Shown: positions 32,216 through 44,663 of the stretch, in pieces
Layout: each line of letters starts with the position of its first letter
Position numbering within the stretch: position 1 is the first letter of the stretch
From: Scilla litardierei
Taxonomy: Eukaryota > Streptophyta > Magnoliopsida > Asparagales > Asparagaceae
Direction: 5' to 3'
Assembly: GCA_030789695.1 (NCBI GenBank)
Contig: CM061142.1
Coordinates: forward strand, 146,043,637 to 146,107,636
DNA: 64,000 nucleotides
The notes under the pieces: generated by a model
Database searches by the model: none
What the model was told of the DNA's origin: nothing
The model's input: only the letters and a program-made list of their open reading frames with translations
Translations under genes and position numbers: made by a program

Positions 32216-32503
32216 TCCCCGCAGCGGCTAGTGTCCGACCGACGGCAGTTCGTCGCAACATTGAATCTCCCACACCAACTCCTGTGGTGGTCCCCCCAAG
32301 TTCTCCGGAGGTGTTGTGGGTCCCCCATTGACCCCTAGCACTGTTATGGGCCCCACTTGGGTGTGCTACTTCGTGGATTTGCCGTCTACGACGTTACGAC
32401 ACGTCGTAGGCCTTCGTCGCAAGTTTCAACTTTTGGGGAATCATGCGAGGACCAGATCTGAAGCTGAGGAGTTCTCCGTTCAGACACGACTTCCATACTA
32501 CGT

Positions 32504-35500
32504 TGTAACGACCAGTTTTTGTCGTTACGTTATATCCGTATTTCTCTCGTGTATTTTTTTCCGTATCGTTGTTGGACGTATCTGACCAGTACCAGTACCA
32601 GTTGCTAGCCTTATACGTAGTAGCTTTTATTATTTTTATGATTTTATTATCAATTTTCAGCAATTCCTTAATACTTTTTCATATTCAAATTCCAAGTTCA
32701 AATCTTTTAACTTTAAAATTCAAAGTTTTAAGAATTTCAATAATTTCAAATTCAGATTCAAATTGTTTCCATTTTATGCCCTAATTAAATTACAACTATT
32801 TTAGAAACCTTCCCCTCATCAAATCCATTAATCTCTCCTCTAGTAATTCTAATTTCAAAATTTCCATTTTTAATTTCCCAAATCAATAGTATTTAAAACA
32901 AATATTAACACACTTTCCTTTTTGTCCTTTCCACTAATAATGATGATTAAACACAAAATTCCTTCTATATTTCCCTCCTAAACCCTACATTTCCCAAGCG
33001 TACCCACGTGATGCACATGCTAGCTCTTGTGATATAGCCAGGGACATCTCTAGCCTTCACACACTATCTATTATTTAATAATAAACCCTATATCATTTTC
33101 TCAAACCCTAGGACAATTAGCCTGCCCTCTATCTTCTCCACGCGAGCCGCTTCCATTTCTTCTTCTTCTTCACGTCATCCCCTACACACGATGCCGATCA
33201 CCTCGCCTCCGCCCACGGCCTCCGCACGTCCGACCTCCAAGCCTTCAACTCCGCCCCACCATCTAACCCCTGCGTAGCCACCAACCCCGATCACCGCCGT
33301 CCCCTCCTCTTCCCTCCTTCCCGTCGCCGGCAACCAAGCTCACTCCCAACACCGGCGCCAGCTCCCCCAAGCCACCCGCAGCGACCGAACCCCAGCTTCC
33401 TTCCTCCGAGGAACGCAGCAACCCGTACCCTCTCGCCACGGTTACGCACCGCTCCGACATCGCCGCACCGCCCGTATCCGACTCTCCCTCACTTCGCCAC
33501 CGTCGGACAGCAGCAGCTCGACGTCGCCAGGCCGCACGACGCCGCGCCCAGTTCTCCGACGCCGCACGCCGCTCACCTCCATCCCGTACGCCGTTCGTCA
33601 CCTCCAACAACCGCCGCCTCATCTGCAAGCACGCGGAGGGAGAAAACGAAACGAATCACGTAAGTTCTTTATAACAGCATGCATACAGGTTATTCATAAT
33701 ATTAGTAGTAATATGTTGCTTACCCTAACTCGCGGAACGTGGGGAATTTTTGTGTGTGCTGGCTTTTAATGCATGCTTCCATGCATACAACCTGTGTAAT
33801 GTTGGTTATATACTTGAAAATATATGCAATGGGTATTTATGCATGCAACACCTCATAATAATAACAATAGGTTGTTAATATTAGTGGTTAAGTAGGTTAC
33901 ATGCCAAATTTTCTTGTACCTGCCGTTACTTTAATTTGTTAACTTATGAGTTAGTTATGACTTGATAAAATTAAGCTATATAAACTTGTACTACTATTAA
34001 AATGGTATTATGTATAACCCAGATTATATATTATTGAATGTGCAGGTATATGAACGGTTATACCTAGGTATACTGTGATTATAACTGTGATTTACATATT
34101 AAATAATTCACGCCCCTCCTCTGCCCTCAAGCGCCGTCGTCAACCGCCGTTCCCCCTTCCGATCCTCACTCCGGCGCCGCACCAACGAAGGCCACGCGCG
34201 GTCATCCACCTGCAAGGCAACAAGGTGAGAAAGTTACTGCATGCGAAACGTTAAGCAAATGAGAAGTTGATATATATTAGTTAAATATAGGAGACAGTAG
34301 GGTAAGCCATAATGTTTGTTGCCAGGGCTAGTAGCTAGTGCATATGGGTTGATGTATGACAGCAATAATAACCTGACCCTATTTCACAGTACATATACAT
34401 TGGTTAACTAGTAAACATGGCTACAGTGATATAAATATTTATATATTACCTAGGTTGGATTATTTGGGTAAGTGCATGTCAGCACGCTGTGAGCTTATAT
34501 GTGTTACTGACTTCACGCCTTATTTTCTTATTATATTGCTGTTAATATAATAGGGTATGGGGTGCTAACTGCATGTGAAATGCAATGTCCCCTACAATTC
34601 AGTATATAGCTATTATTATATGAATGAGATGTGCTAACTTGGTTTCTATATTATCTAATTTGTTGAACACTTTGACCCTGATGCAAGAAATCTGTTAACG
34701 CAGACATTCTCGCCTCGCACCGTGACCACCTGAACATCCCCCCAAATCGCGTCGCATCAGGCAAGTATACTATTTTCCTACTAATTTTCCAAGGTGCAAG
34801 TACTTATCCCTTGCAGGTATATCGTTTCCTACAACTGCTTTCAAGGACACAAGTATTTACTTTTTAGTATATTAATTTTCTACAAGTTTCGAAAGCCCAA
34901 ATATTTTTCGCTCACCGCTTTTAACCATATTGCTCCGGTCTCGTGACCGAAATTACCAAACAATTGCAAAAGACAACTTTTAAGTGCGTTGTTCGGGCTT
35001 AATGAATCTTGTGAAATGGTTGGTTGCTTTTACTTTCATCACTTTTTTGAAATAAAGTATTTGAAACGCTCGGCATTATTTGTATACTATTAATCCGCTA
35101 AATGTACGCCAGTGATGAAATGTGATACTGGGCCATTGGGGCAAATTTACGGAATATTGTGCCTTTGGGCAAATTACGGATTTTTGGGCTTCGGGCAACT
35201 ACGGACTAATGGGCCTTCGGGCAATATGGATATTGGGCCCGCGGGGCATTTACGGAATGTTTTGCCACTCGGCAAACATTAAATTACAGATTGACTTATG
35301 GACACTTGGGTGGGGTAGTCTAGTGTAGTAGAGGCTGGAAAGCTGGATTGCACTCGATTGTGAACTTGACCGACACCTGGCCGGGCTCGGTGAGTATAGA
35401 GTCACGGGTAGCTCCCGTTGACTTGGGTGTGATGCTGGTCACCTCCCCCTCGGACACTGGGCTTTGTCACTAGATAGGAGATTGATTGATTGATTGATGC

Positions 35501-36401
35501 ACCCTTCTCTTTACCTCGGCTGATGCTACAGTGTAAACTGCTAAAATTATTGTCACGATTGACTTTTGCTATACACACTACACTTGTCACTACTTTTGCT
35601 GTACACACTACACTTGTCACTACTTTTGCTGTGCACACTACACTTGTCACTACTTTTGCTGTGCACACTACACTTGTCACTACTTTTGCTGTGCACACTA
35701 CACTTGCCACTACTTTTGCTGTGCACACTACACTTGCCATGCTAGTTACTTTACGCACTACACCTTGCTGTGTTTGCTACTCGCACACTACACTTCGCCT
35801 GCTCACTACTTTGCACATTACACATTGCTTACACTCACATGTGCCCTTCTGATGCTATGTTTCAACTTGTTGAAATGATATTGTGCTACTCATCTCCTTA
35901 AGTTTTGAAAACTATATTATCACCTTGCCGAGGGTCATTTATTACTAACGTTTTAAATCTTGCCGAGCGACCCTCGCTGACGTATATTTCCTTGTTGTGA
36001 AATATACGTTAAGGTTTTGAGCAGAGTACACAGTGAAGTTCACTGGGAGATTGAAGAAGGTGACCAAGAGAACCAAGAGCACGAGATCCACCACTGAAGA
36101 CGACAGACACTGCGCAGCTTGCTAAATTTTAATAATTGTTGTATTTACTTTCAGGTGTATTTTAATTTCCTTGTAACTGTTGTAATGGCCATGCTAGGCC
36201 TTTTAAGTTTTGTGTACTTGTAATCTGGAAGTCAAAGTTTTAATGATGACACCATATTATGTTGTTCCGATTATTCGCAAGCAAGAATCTGCCAAAGTAG
36301 TCATACACAGACGCTTATTGGGTTGGGGCCTCACCGCTCCAGCCCAAGCGGGCCCGCTCACGTCCTCGCCTCCCAAGTATAATGGGAAGCGGGGCGTGAC
36401 A
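32504..36401 (+). mobile_element. G2 5' LTR
   Basis: Holds an AT-rich U3, a GC-rich Pro/Arg-coding-like block (33180-33640) ending in a consensus 5' splice site (CACGTAAGT near 33660), two similar GC-rich islands (34110-34230, 34700-34760), a GGGC-rich degenerate repeat (35130-35260) and six 30-base tandem repeats (35562-35735). The islands separated by AT-rich sequence look like leader exons and introns; this is inference. Confidence 0.85.
35562..35735. repeat. Six 30-base tandem repeats in the G2 5' LTR
   Basis: Unit TTTTGCTGTGCACACTACAC plus TTGTCACTAC, period exactly 30. The same six copies are at 40946-41120 in the 3' LTR. Confidence 0.92.
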
Positions 36402-36525
36402 GGTTTTAGTGGAGGCCCATGCAGGTCTGCTTTCTGTGAAATACTCGGAACAATATAGATGTCATTATTAACTAGACTGTCTAGATAAATCTTGTACGCA
36501 AATGTTTACCTTGTTTGTTTGCAGC

Positions 36526-37465
36526 ATGGCAGGAAGACGTAACACTCGACGAGGATCCGGAGCTGCTGGAGCCGGAGAGGACGACATTCGACAGATGCTT
36601 GGAGTCATGAGAGATATGTTGGAAGTTCAACACCATTTAGTCCAGCAAGGACGTCAGGCTGCGCCAGCTGCGCCAGCCGTACCAGTTGCACCAGCTCCGG
36701 GGGCCAAGCAGTTCAGAGAGATGCCATCCGAAGAGCTTCTCTGGACGAGAGGGCCCGCTAGCGGCCGAAGAGTGGCGTCAAAGCACTGAGGACGATTTGG
36801 CCTTGCTCGAATCAATAAAGACGAATGGGTGGAGCTTGCCAGGAAGCAGTTGACAGATAATGCCCGCAGCTGGTGGAATGCGGAGGAAGCCAGGCTGACC
36901 AAGCCGATTTCATGGATACCTTCTGCAAGAGGTTCGACGCCCAGTACTTTCCCAAGTCTGCGAAGCGAATGATGGAGAGTCGTTTCATCAACCTGGAGCA
37001 GGGCTCTATGACTGTTGATGAGTACGAAGCCGAGTTCACGATGCTGAGTCGTTATGCTCCTGCCATGGTGAAAGACCCTGAGGATTGTGCACATCGCTTC
37101 CTACAGGGCCTGGATCTAGACATCCAGAGTGTGCTGTCCGGGAATACATTTTCCACTCATGAGGATGTCCTAGTAGCTGCGAAGAATCAGGAGCGGATTG
37201 CTAATCAGAAGAAGGCGCGTCAGGCAGGCAAGCGTCCGCAGGAGCCGCCAAAGAACGATCTCCGACCGACTCAGACCACCGATTTCAAGAAGCCTGCAAC
37301 TCCAGTCGATCCCAGATTTACAGTGGTATGCTATCATTGTAACCGGGTTGGGCACGTCAAGAAGGATTGTCGCGTGCTGTTGACCAGTGCTTGGCGTGCG
37401 GAGCACCTGATCATATTGCCAGGAACTGCTCTTGTCGCGCTAGCAATTCTGCGACCCAATAGGGA
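36526..37465 (+). pseudogene. gag: G2 gag remnant
   Basis: ATG at 36526 gives MAGRRNTRRG and a LGVMRDMLEVQHHLVQQG stretch closely like G1 Gag. A frameshift near 36730-36785 breaks it. Another frame continues the retrotransposon gag domain (WVELARKQLTDNARSWW, RFINLEQGSMTVDEYEAEF, HRFLQGLDLDIQ), then a CCHC knuckle CYHCNRVGHVKKDC near 37335 and a second, shifted one (CLACGAPDHIARNC near 37390-37430). No protease, RT or integrase follows. Some shifts may be sequencing errors. TTTGTTTGCAG just before the ATG looks like a 3' splice site. Confidence 0.85.
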
Positions 37466-37883
37466 CCATCTCTAGCCTCACAGCGCCAAGTTCCTCAACA
37501 GGCCAATCCCGAACATTATTCGGCACTAAAATCTCTATGGTCGCCGAGGAAATTAGGGACGACGAGCCAGTGATGAACGTGATGTTTGAATCCCGACCTA
37601 TTATTGCACTTAGTAATTTATATCTTGTGCTTATCTTTGTTTGTCGCTTCTTAGTTGAATCTTTCTACTATTACTATTTCACCTACTTTTCTTGGTTATA
37701 TTCTAGCTATTGTTTTGATTGCAATTGTTTTGATCGTAGACTTAACCTCATGGTTTCTTCCTCTCTATACCTCCTCTCTATAGTCTCTTTCTTTAATACC
37801 CTGACCCTTCGTCAATTAGGTTTTTCTCGATCATACCTAACTTAGGAAATTCCGAGGACGGAATTTTTATAAGGTGGGTTGGA
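37466..37883 (+). other. G2 interior after gag
   Basis: No gene. A short MVAEEIRDDEPV-type stretch is the end of gag; then AT-rich, pyrimidine-rich sequence like the G1 gag-protease intron, then the polypurine-like tract. Pol has been deleted. Confidence 0.55.
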
Positions 37884-40800
37884 TGTAACGACCAGTTTTG
37901 TCGTTACGTTATATCCGTATTTCTCTCGTGTATTTTTTTCCGTATCCGTTGTTGGACGTATCTGACCAGTACCAGTACCAGTTGCTAGCCTTATACGTAG
38001 TAGCTTTTATTATTTTTATGATTTATTATCAATTTTCAGCAATTCCTTAATACTTTTTCATATTCAAATTCCAAGTTCAAATCTTTTAACTTTTAAAATT
38101 CAAATGTTTTAAGAATTTCAATAATTTCAAATTCAGATTCAAATTGTTTCCATTTTATGCCCTAATTAAATTACAACTATTTTTAGAAACCTTCCCCTCA
38201 TCAAATCCATTAATCTCTCCTCTAGTAATTCTAATTTCAAAATTTCCATTTTAATTTCCCAAATCAATAGTATTTAAAACAAATATTAACACACTTTCCT
38301 TTTTGTCCTTTCCACTAATAATGATGATTAAACACAAAATTCCTTCTATATTTCCCTCCTAAACCCTACATTTCCCCAAGCGTACCCACGTGATGCACAT
38401 GCTAGCTCTTGTGATATAGCCAGGGACATCTCTAGCCTTCACACACTATCTATTATTTAATAATAAACCCTATATCATTTCTCAAACCCTAGGACAATTA
38501 GCCTGCCCTCTATCTTCTCCACGCAGCCGCTTCCATTTCTTCTTCTTCTTCACGTCATCCCCTACACACGATGCCGATCACCTCGCCTCCGCCCACGGCA
38601 TCCGCACGTCCGACCTCCAAGCCTTCAACTCCGCCCCACCATCTAACCCCTGCGTAGCCACCAACCCCGATCACCGCCCGTCCCCTCCTCTTCCCTCCTT
38701 CCCGTCGCCGGCAACCAAGCTCACTCCCAACACCGCGCCCAGCTCCCCCAAGCCACCCGCAGCGACCGAACCCCAGCTTCCTTCCTCCGAGGAACGCAGC
38801 AACCCGTAACCCTCTCGCCACGGTTACGCACCGCTCCGACATCGCCGCACCGCCCGTATCCGATCTCCCCTCACTTCGCCACCGTCGGACAGCAGCAGCT
38901 CGACGTCGCCAGGCCGCACGACGCCCGCGCCCAGTTCTCCGACGCCGCACGCCGCTCACCTCCATCCCGTACGCCGTTCGTCACCTCCAACAACCGCCGC
39001 CTCATCTGCAAGCACGCGGGAGGGAGAAAACGAAACGAATCACGTAAGTTCTTTATAACAGCATGCATACAGGTTATTCATAATATTAGTAGTAATATGT
39101 GCTTACCCTAACTCGCGGAACGTGGGGAATTTTGTGTGTGCTGGCTTTTTAATGCATGCTTCCATGCATACAACCTGTGTAATGTTGGTTATATACTTGA
39201 AAATATATGCAATGGGTATTTATGCATGCAACACCTCATAATAATAACATTAGGTTGTTAATATTAGTGGTTAAGTAGGTTACATGCCAAATTTTCTTGT
39301 ACCTGCCGTTACTTTAATTTGTTAACTTATGAGTTAGTTATGACTTGATAAAATTAAGCTATATAAACTTGTACTACTATTAAAATGGTATTATGTATAA
39401 CCCAGATTATATATTATTGAATGTGCAGGTATATGAACGGTTATACCTAGGTATACTGTGATTATAACTGTGATTTACATATTAAATAATTCACGCCCCT
39501 CCTCTGCCCTCAAGCGCCGTCGTCAACCGCCGTTCCCCCTTCCGATCCTCACTCCGGCGCCGCACCAACGAAGGCCACGCGCGGTCATCCAACCTGCAAG
39601 GCAACAAGGTGAGAAAGTTACTGCAAGCGAAACGTTAAGCAAATGAGAAGTTGATATATATTAGTTAAATATAGGAGACAGTAGGGTAAGCCATAATGTT
39701 TGTTGCCAGGGCTAGTAGCTAGTGCATATGGGTTGATGTATGACAGCAATAATAACCTGACCCTATTTCACAGTACATATACATTGGTTAACTAGTAAAC
39801 ATGGCTACAGTGATATAAATATTTATATATTACCTAGGTTGGATTATTTGGGTAAGTGCATGTCAGCACGCTGTGAGCTTATATGTGTTACTGACTTCAC
39901 GCCTTATTTTCTTTATTATATTGCTGTTAATATAATAGGGTATGGGGTGCTAACTGCATGTGAAATGCAATGTCCCCTACAATTCAGTATATAGCTATTA
40001 TTATATGAATGAGATGTGCTAACTTGGTTTCTATATTATCTAATTTGTTGAACACTTTGACCCTGATGCAAGAAATCTGTTAACGCAGACATTCTCGCCT
40101 CGCACCGTGACCACCTGAACATCCCCCCAAATCGCGTCGCATCAGGCAAGTATACTATTTTTCCTACTAATTTCAAGGTGCAGAGTACTTATCCCTTGCA
40201 GGTATATCGTTTCCTACAACTGCTTTCAAGGACACAAGTATTTACTTTTAGTATATTAATTTTCTACAAGTTTCGAAAGCCCAATATTTTTCGCTCACCG
40301 CTTTTAACCATATTGCTCCGGTCTCGTGACCGAAATTACCAAACAATTGCAAAAGACAACTTTTATGTGCGTTGTTCGGGCTTAATGAATCTTGTGAAAT
40401 GGTTGGTTGCTTTTTACTTTCATCACTTTTTGAAATAAAGTATTTGAAACGCTCGCATTATTTGTATACTATTAATCCGCTAAATGTACGCCAGTGATGA
40501 AATGTGATACTGGGCCATTGGGGCAAATTTACGGAATATTGTGCCTTTGGGCAAATTACGGATTTTTGGGCCTTCGGGCAACTACGGACTAATGGGCCTT
40601 CGGGCAATATGGATATTGGGCCCGCGGGGCATTTACGGAATGTTTTGCCACTCGGCAAACATTAAATTACAGATTGACTTATGGACACTTGGGTGGGGTA
40701 GTCTAGTGTAGTAGAGGCTGGAAAGCTGGATTGCACTCGATTGGTGAACTTGACCGACACCTGGCCGGGTCGGTGAGTATAGAGTCACGGGTAGCTCCCG

Positions 40801-41571
40801 TTGACTTGGGTGTGATGCTGGTCACCTCCCCCTCGACACTGGGCTTTGTCACTAGATAGGAGATTGATTGATTGATTGATGCACCCTTCTCTTTACCTCG
40901 GCTGATGGCTACAGTGTAAACTGCTAAAATTATTGTCACGATTGACTTTTGCTATACACACTACACTTGTCACTACTTTTGCTGTACACACTACACTTGT
41001 CACTACTTTTGCTGTGCACACTACACTTGTCACTACTTTTGCTGTGCACACTACACTTGTCACTACTTTTGCTGTGCACACTACACTTGCCACTACTTTT
41101 GCTGTGCAGCACTACACTTGCCATGCTAGTTACTTACGCACTACACCTTGCTGTGTTTGCTACTCGCAACACTACACTTCGCCTGCTCACTACTTTGCCA
41201 CATTACACATTGCTTACACTCACATGTGCCCTTCTGATGCTATGTTTCAACTTGTTGAAATGATATTGTGCTACTCATCTCCTTAAGTTTTGAAAACTAT
41301 ATTATCACCTTGCCGAGGTCATTTATTACTAACGTTTTAAATCTTGCCGAGCGACCCTCGCTGACGTATATTTCCTTGTTTGTGAAATATACGTTAGGTT
41401 TTGAGCAGAGTACACAGTGAAGTTCACTTGGAGATTGAAGAAGGTGACCAAGAGAACCAAGAGCACGAGATCCACCACTGAAGACGACAGACACTGCGCA
41501 GCTTGCTAAATTTTAATAATTGTTGTATTTACTTTCAGGTGTATTTTAATTTCCTTGTAACTGTTGTAATG
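37884..41571 (+). mobile_element. G2 3' LTR, truncated
   Basis: Aligns with 32504-36187, then stops at TGTAATGG. The last 214 bases of the LTR are missing. Differences from the 5' copy are mostly single-base insertions or deletions in short homopolymers. Confidence 0.88.
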
Positions 41572-42242
41572 GGACCAGATCTGAAGCTGAGGAGTTCTCC
41601 GTTCAGACACGACTTCCATACTACGTCAAACTCCGGTTTAGGTTGGTTCCCTGAAACTCGTAGAAACCCCCACAATAGCTGACTGAACCCTAAACTAAAA
41701 ATCGTCAACTTGAACTAAAATTTATTTTCCAGCACCAGTAAAACGTTGAACAAATCTAGAAAATCGATGAATGGACTTTGTTGACTGTGCACATAGGATA
41801 GATCGTCGATTAGGCTGAAACATCGAAAAAGTGACTTTTGACGAATAGGATAGTCCCGATAACCTAGAAACGAACCCTAATAGGATTTGATGGAATTGAG
41901 ACCTGACACCGTCGCCGTGGCGATATTTCAGACGGACTTCCGCGGACGAGACGCTTGGACAAGACGCTTCGAGAGGACGACACACTCGCCATCGCAGGAA
42001 AGTGTATCCCACTTGCACTTTTGGCCGTGTTTAGGCCCTAGTTGGTTAGAACTGATAACTGTGAACAAATAGAACCGGAAGTAAAATGATAGCGTCCGGG
42101 ACGACCCCCTGACGGCTCAGACTTGACGCGAAGTCTGAGCCTGACAACAACAAATTTTGATATCGTAGGGCTATCATGTGTGTGCGTGTGTGTGGACACC
42201 CTAGAATAACCCTTCCCGTCTTGTCACGTCCCGTCCCGTCTT

Positions 42243-42462
42243 GCACAGCCCGCTGGGTAATAGGGCACTCTTCGATTGATCCCTTGTACAGATTCACAGC
42301 CCGCTGGGCAATAGGGCACTCTTCGAGTGATCCCTTGTACAGATTCACAGCCTTCGGGAAATAGGGCACTCTCCAAGCTAGAGAGAGTGATCCCTTGTAC
42401 GGATACACAGCCTGCGGGCAATAGGGCACTCGCCAAGCTAGAGCGAGTGATCCCTTGTACTG
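42243..42462. repeat. Four ~58-base tandem repeats in the G1 LTR
   Basis: Units of CACAGCC-YGCTGGG-AATAGGGCACTC-...-GTGATCCCTTGTAC. Two units carry short inverted insertions (CTCCAAGCTAGAGAGAG and CGCCAAGCTAGAGCGAG), each able to fold on itself. The matching block in the 3' LTR is 50111-50331. Confidence 0.88.
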
Positions 42463-42799
42463 TTTGTCTTGTCTTGTCTTCCTTGGAGTTTGGGGTTGGG
42501 TTGAGCGTGCGCACGTCAAGAGGGTCTGATCCCCCTCGAACCGTAAGGCATGAACCCTTTCGTGTCTCACTTGTCGTGGCTTGTCTTGTCCCGTCACGTC
42601 CCGACTTGTCATGACACCTGTAGGTTAGTCCCGTAGTTGGTAGCACACGCTACGACTACTACTTGTTGCATTTTACTTTCCTGCTGCATTACTTCTTTTT
42701 GTTACTCAGTTATTACCCCAGCATGCTAATCAACCAGTAAATCGTTGTCTAAAAAAATTGATACACTTGCAGTTTGGTCTAACCCTGTTTGTAGACCTT

Positions 42800-42936
42800 A
42801 CCTGATGTACAGTTCCTTCTTTTGGTGCTGTACGTCAGGTGTTGAGCCAGAGTACGTCAATGAGTCGGACTTGCCAGCAGACGGAGAGCCGGAGGACGTT
42901 GATCCGGAGTACGACCCAGAGGAGGACCAGAGTTAG
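42800..42936 (+). other. Hairpin and conserved acidic mini-ORF in the G1 5' LTR
   Basis: ACCTGATGTAC (42800-42810) pairs with GTACGTCAGGT (42830-42840). From the 3' arm an open frame reads GVEPEYVNESDLPADG and on to PEEDQS, then TAG. The 3' LTR has the same pair with a perfect 11-base stem (50669-50709) and frame. The solo LTR G3 keeps both (5830-5961, minus strand), with mostly conservative changes. Function unknown. Confidence 0.6.
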
Positions 42937-43279
42937 AGGCCTCTAGTTGCTGATCCAGAGTTCTGTTCCAGTTTAGATTGGGTGCGTAGCACCTGTTGTT
43001 TTCTTGTCTAGGTTGGGTGCTTGCACCGGTAGTTTCGTTTTCTGCAGTTGTAGCCCTTCGGGCATTTTTAGACTCTCAGTACTTTGGATGATTATGTTTG
43101 GAATAAAATGATATGCTCTTTCCTTTCAGTACTTTTATTGTTTCGTACTAGCTTGCAGGGACCTGTTTCCTTCGTTTTGGAATACCACAGACGCTTATTG
43201 GGTATGGTCTCTCTTCCCCGGCCTAAGCGGGCCTTAGTCACGCTTCGCCTCCGTCCTTTTTGGGAAGCGGGGCGTGACA

Positions 43280-43403
43280 GGTTTTAGTGGTGGCCCATGC
43301 AGGTGCCATCCTTCTGCGAATACGAAACAATCGAAGTATTGAAATTCATTTTATTATCATCCAGTAATCGTACGAGTCTAACCTCTGTGTTTCTGTCAAT
43401 AGG
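43280..43403 (+). promoter_or_regulatory. G1 primer-site region and gag leader
   Basis: Directly after the LTR comes GGTTTTAGTGGTGGCCCATGC. The position fits a primer-binding site, but the sequence is not the TGGTATCAGAGC usual in related plant elements. G2 has the same with one change (TGGAGGCCCATGC). TTCTGTCAATAGG before the gag ATG resembles a 3' splice site. Confidence 0.4.
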
Positions 43404-44550
43404 ATGGCAGGACGACGCGTTACCCGATCGGTGAACTTAGGCGATGGAGTTCCGAAGGACCAGGGCGGTGACTTTCGTCGGTTTCTAGGTGTGATGAGGG
43501 AGATGCTGGATGTTCAGCATCAGTTGGTTCAGAAGTCTCAGCGTGCTGCTCAGGCTGCTCCAGTTGCACCACCTCCTCCTCCACCTGCCCCTCGAGCTGC
43601 TCCAGGAGTGAAGCAGTTCAACGAGCTCCAGTCGAGGACATTTTCGGGGAAGGAGGGACCCCTAACTGCTGACGAGTGGATCCAGAGCACGGAGGAGAAG
43701 TTAGGTGCTACGAAGATTCTTGACGATACCTGTGTGGAGATAGCAAAGATGCAACTTATGGAGAATGCAAGGAACTGGTGGCGCATCGAGGAGAGGCGTC
43801 TTGAGAAGCCAGTGGATTGGAAGACCTTCAGGTCTATGTTCAAGGATAAGTATTTCACCAAGTCTACTAGGAGGGAGCTGCTGAGCAAATTCATAGACCT
43901 GAAGCAGGGAGATATGACTGTCGAGGAGTATGAAGCTGAGTTTGAGATGCTGAGTCGTTTTGCCCCGCATATGGTGAGGAAGGAGGAGAAGCGAGCTGAT
44001 CGCTTTTGTCAGGGACTGCGTCCGAAGATTCAGGCTTCTATGTCTTCGGCGGGTTTCACGACTATGAGGGAGGTGCTTGATGCTGCGAAGAATCATGAGC
44101 TCATAGCTCTTCTGTCTGACCCTCCAGCTGATAAAGGGAAGCGTCCCATGGAGCAGTACCGGCCACCTGCTAGGCCGGCGATGAGGCCAGTTCAGACAGT
44201 ACCATTCAAGAGGCCTGGAGCACCAGTTTAGATTCAGGGCAAGGGCCCGTGCCACTTCTGTGGAAAGCCTGGACATGTTCAGGCCACCTGCAGAAAGAAG
44301 ATGGGACTATGCTTAGTTTGTGGAGATGCCTCGCATGCTGCGAGGGATTGTTCGAGAACTCGTCATGCTGTAGTTGGAGTGCCAGCCCCGCTGCAGATGA
44401 GAGCGCCTGCTCCAATTCAGAGAGGACCTGTTGTTCGTGGACCACCCTTGGTGCCACAGAGGCAGATGTTTCAGCGAGCAGCGCAACCCCAGAGGCCGGC
44501 GTACACCATGACTGCTGTTGAGACTGAGGAGCTGGATGGAGTTATTGCAG

Positions 44551-44663
44551 GTAACTCTTGATCCTAGTCTTTCATTTCATAGTTTAGATCTTATTATTAG
44601 TGTTGCTTGCTTGACTTGTTTGTTAGAGTAGCTTGGTTTGACTGTAGTTCTCTTATATCTTAG
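44551..44663 (+). other. Candidate spliceosomal intron between gag and protease of G1
   Basis: GTAACT...TATATCTTAG, 113 bases, T-rich. Its removal joins ATTGCAG to GCACCATT and restores the frame as VIAGTILVSS, the usual uninterrupted sequence before the protease of plant Gypsy elements. Confidence 0.65.

Larger units (their letters stand above)
31126..32503 (+). mobile_element. G1 5' LTR, first segment
   Basis: Starts TGTAACGGTCGG. Contains TATTTAAAT (31712-31720), a poly-C run at 31899-31921 and the CTCGGTCTGACCGAG array (31930-32215). Interrupted by G2 after TACGT at 32503. Long frames through the GC-rich part on both strands are compositional. Confidence 0.9.
32504..41571 (+). mobile_element. 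Non-autonomous chromovirus G2
   Basis: 5' LTR 32504-36401 (3898 bases, TGTAACGACC...GGGGCGTGACA), interior 36402-37883 (only about 1.5 kb, gag remnant), polypurine-like AAGGTGGGTTGGA (37871-37883), 3' LTR 37884-41571, which lacks its last 214 bases. The right end joins a second copy of 55 bases of the G1 LTR (32449-32503 equals 41572-41626) instead of a 5-base duplication. Pol is absent. Gag resembles that of G1, so it could have used chromovirus enzymes in trans. Confidence 0.88.
41627..43279 (+). mobile_element. G1 5' LTR, second segment
   Basis: Continues the LTR from CAAACTCCGG after the 55-base duplicated flank (41572-41626) and ends GGGGCGTGACA. Contains four tandem repeats of about 58 bases (42243-42462), a (CTTGT)n run, a hairpin (42800-42840) and an acidic ORF (42838-42936). 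Confidence 0.9.

Noticed and set aside
31776..32338. GC-rich frames of 90-175 codons in the G1 LTR (also 48715-49320)
   Set aside because: Open on both strands over the poly-C and CTCGGTC repeats; poly-C length differs between LTR copies and would shift any frame.
33130..33660. Captured host gene exon in the G2 LTR (Pro/Arg-rich frame ending in a GTAAGT donor)
   Set aside because: Present in both LTRs and related in style to GC-rich leaders of other elements; I recognise no host protein. An LTR leader exon is more likely, though capture cannot be excluded.
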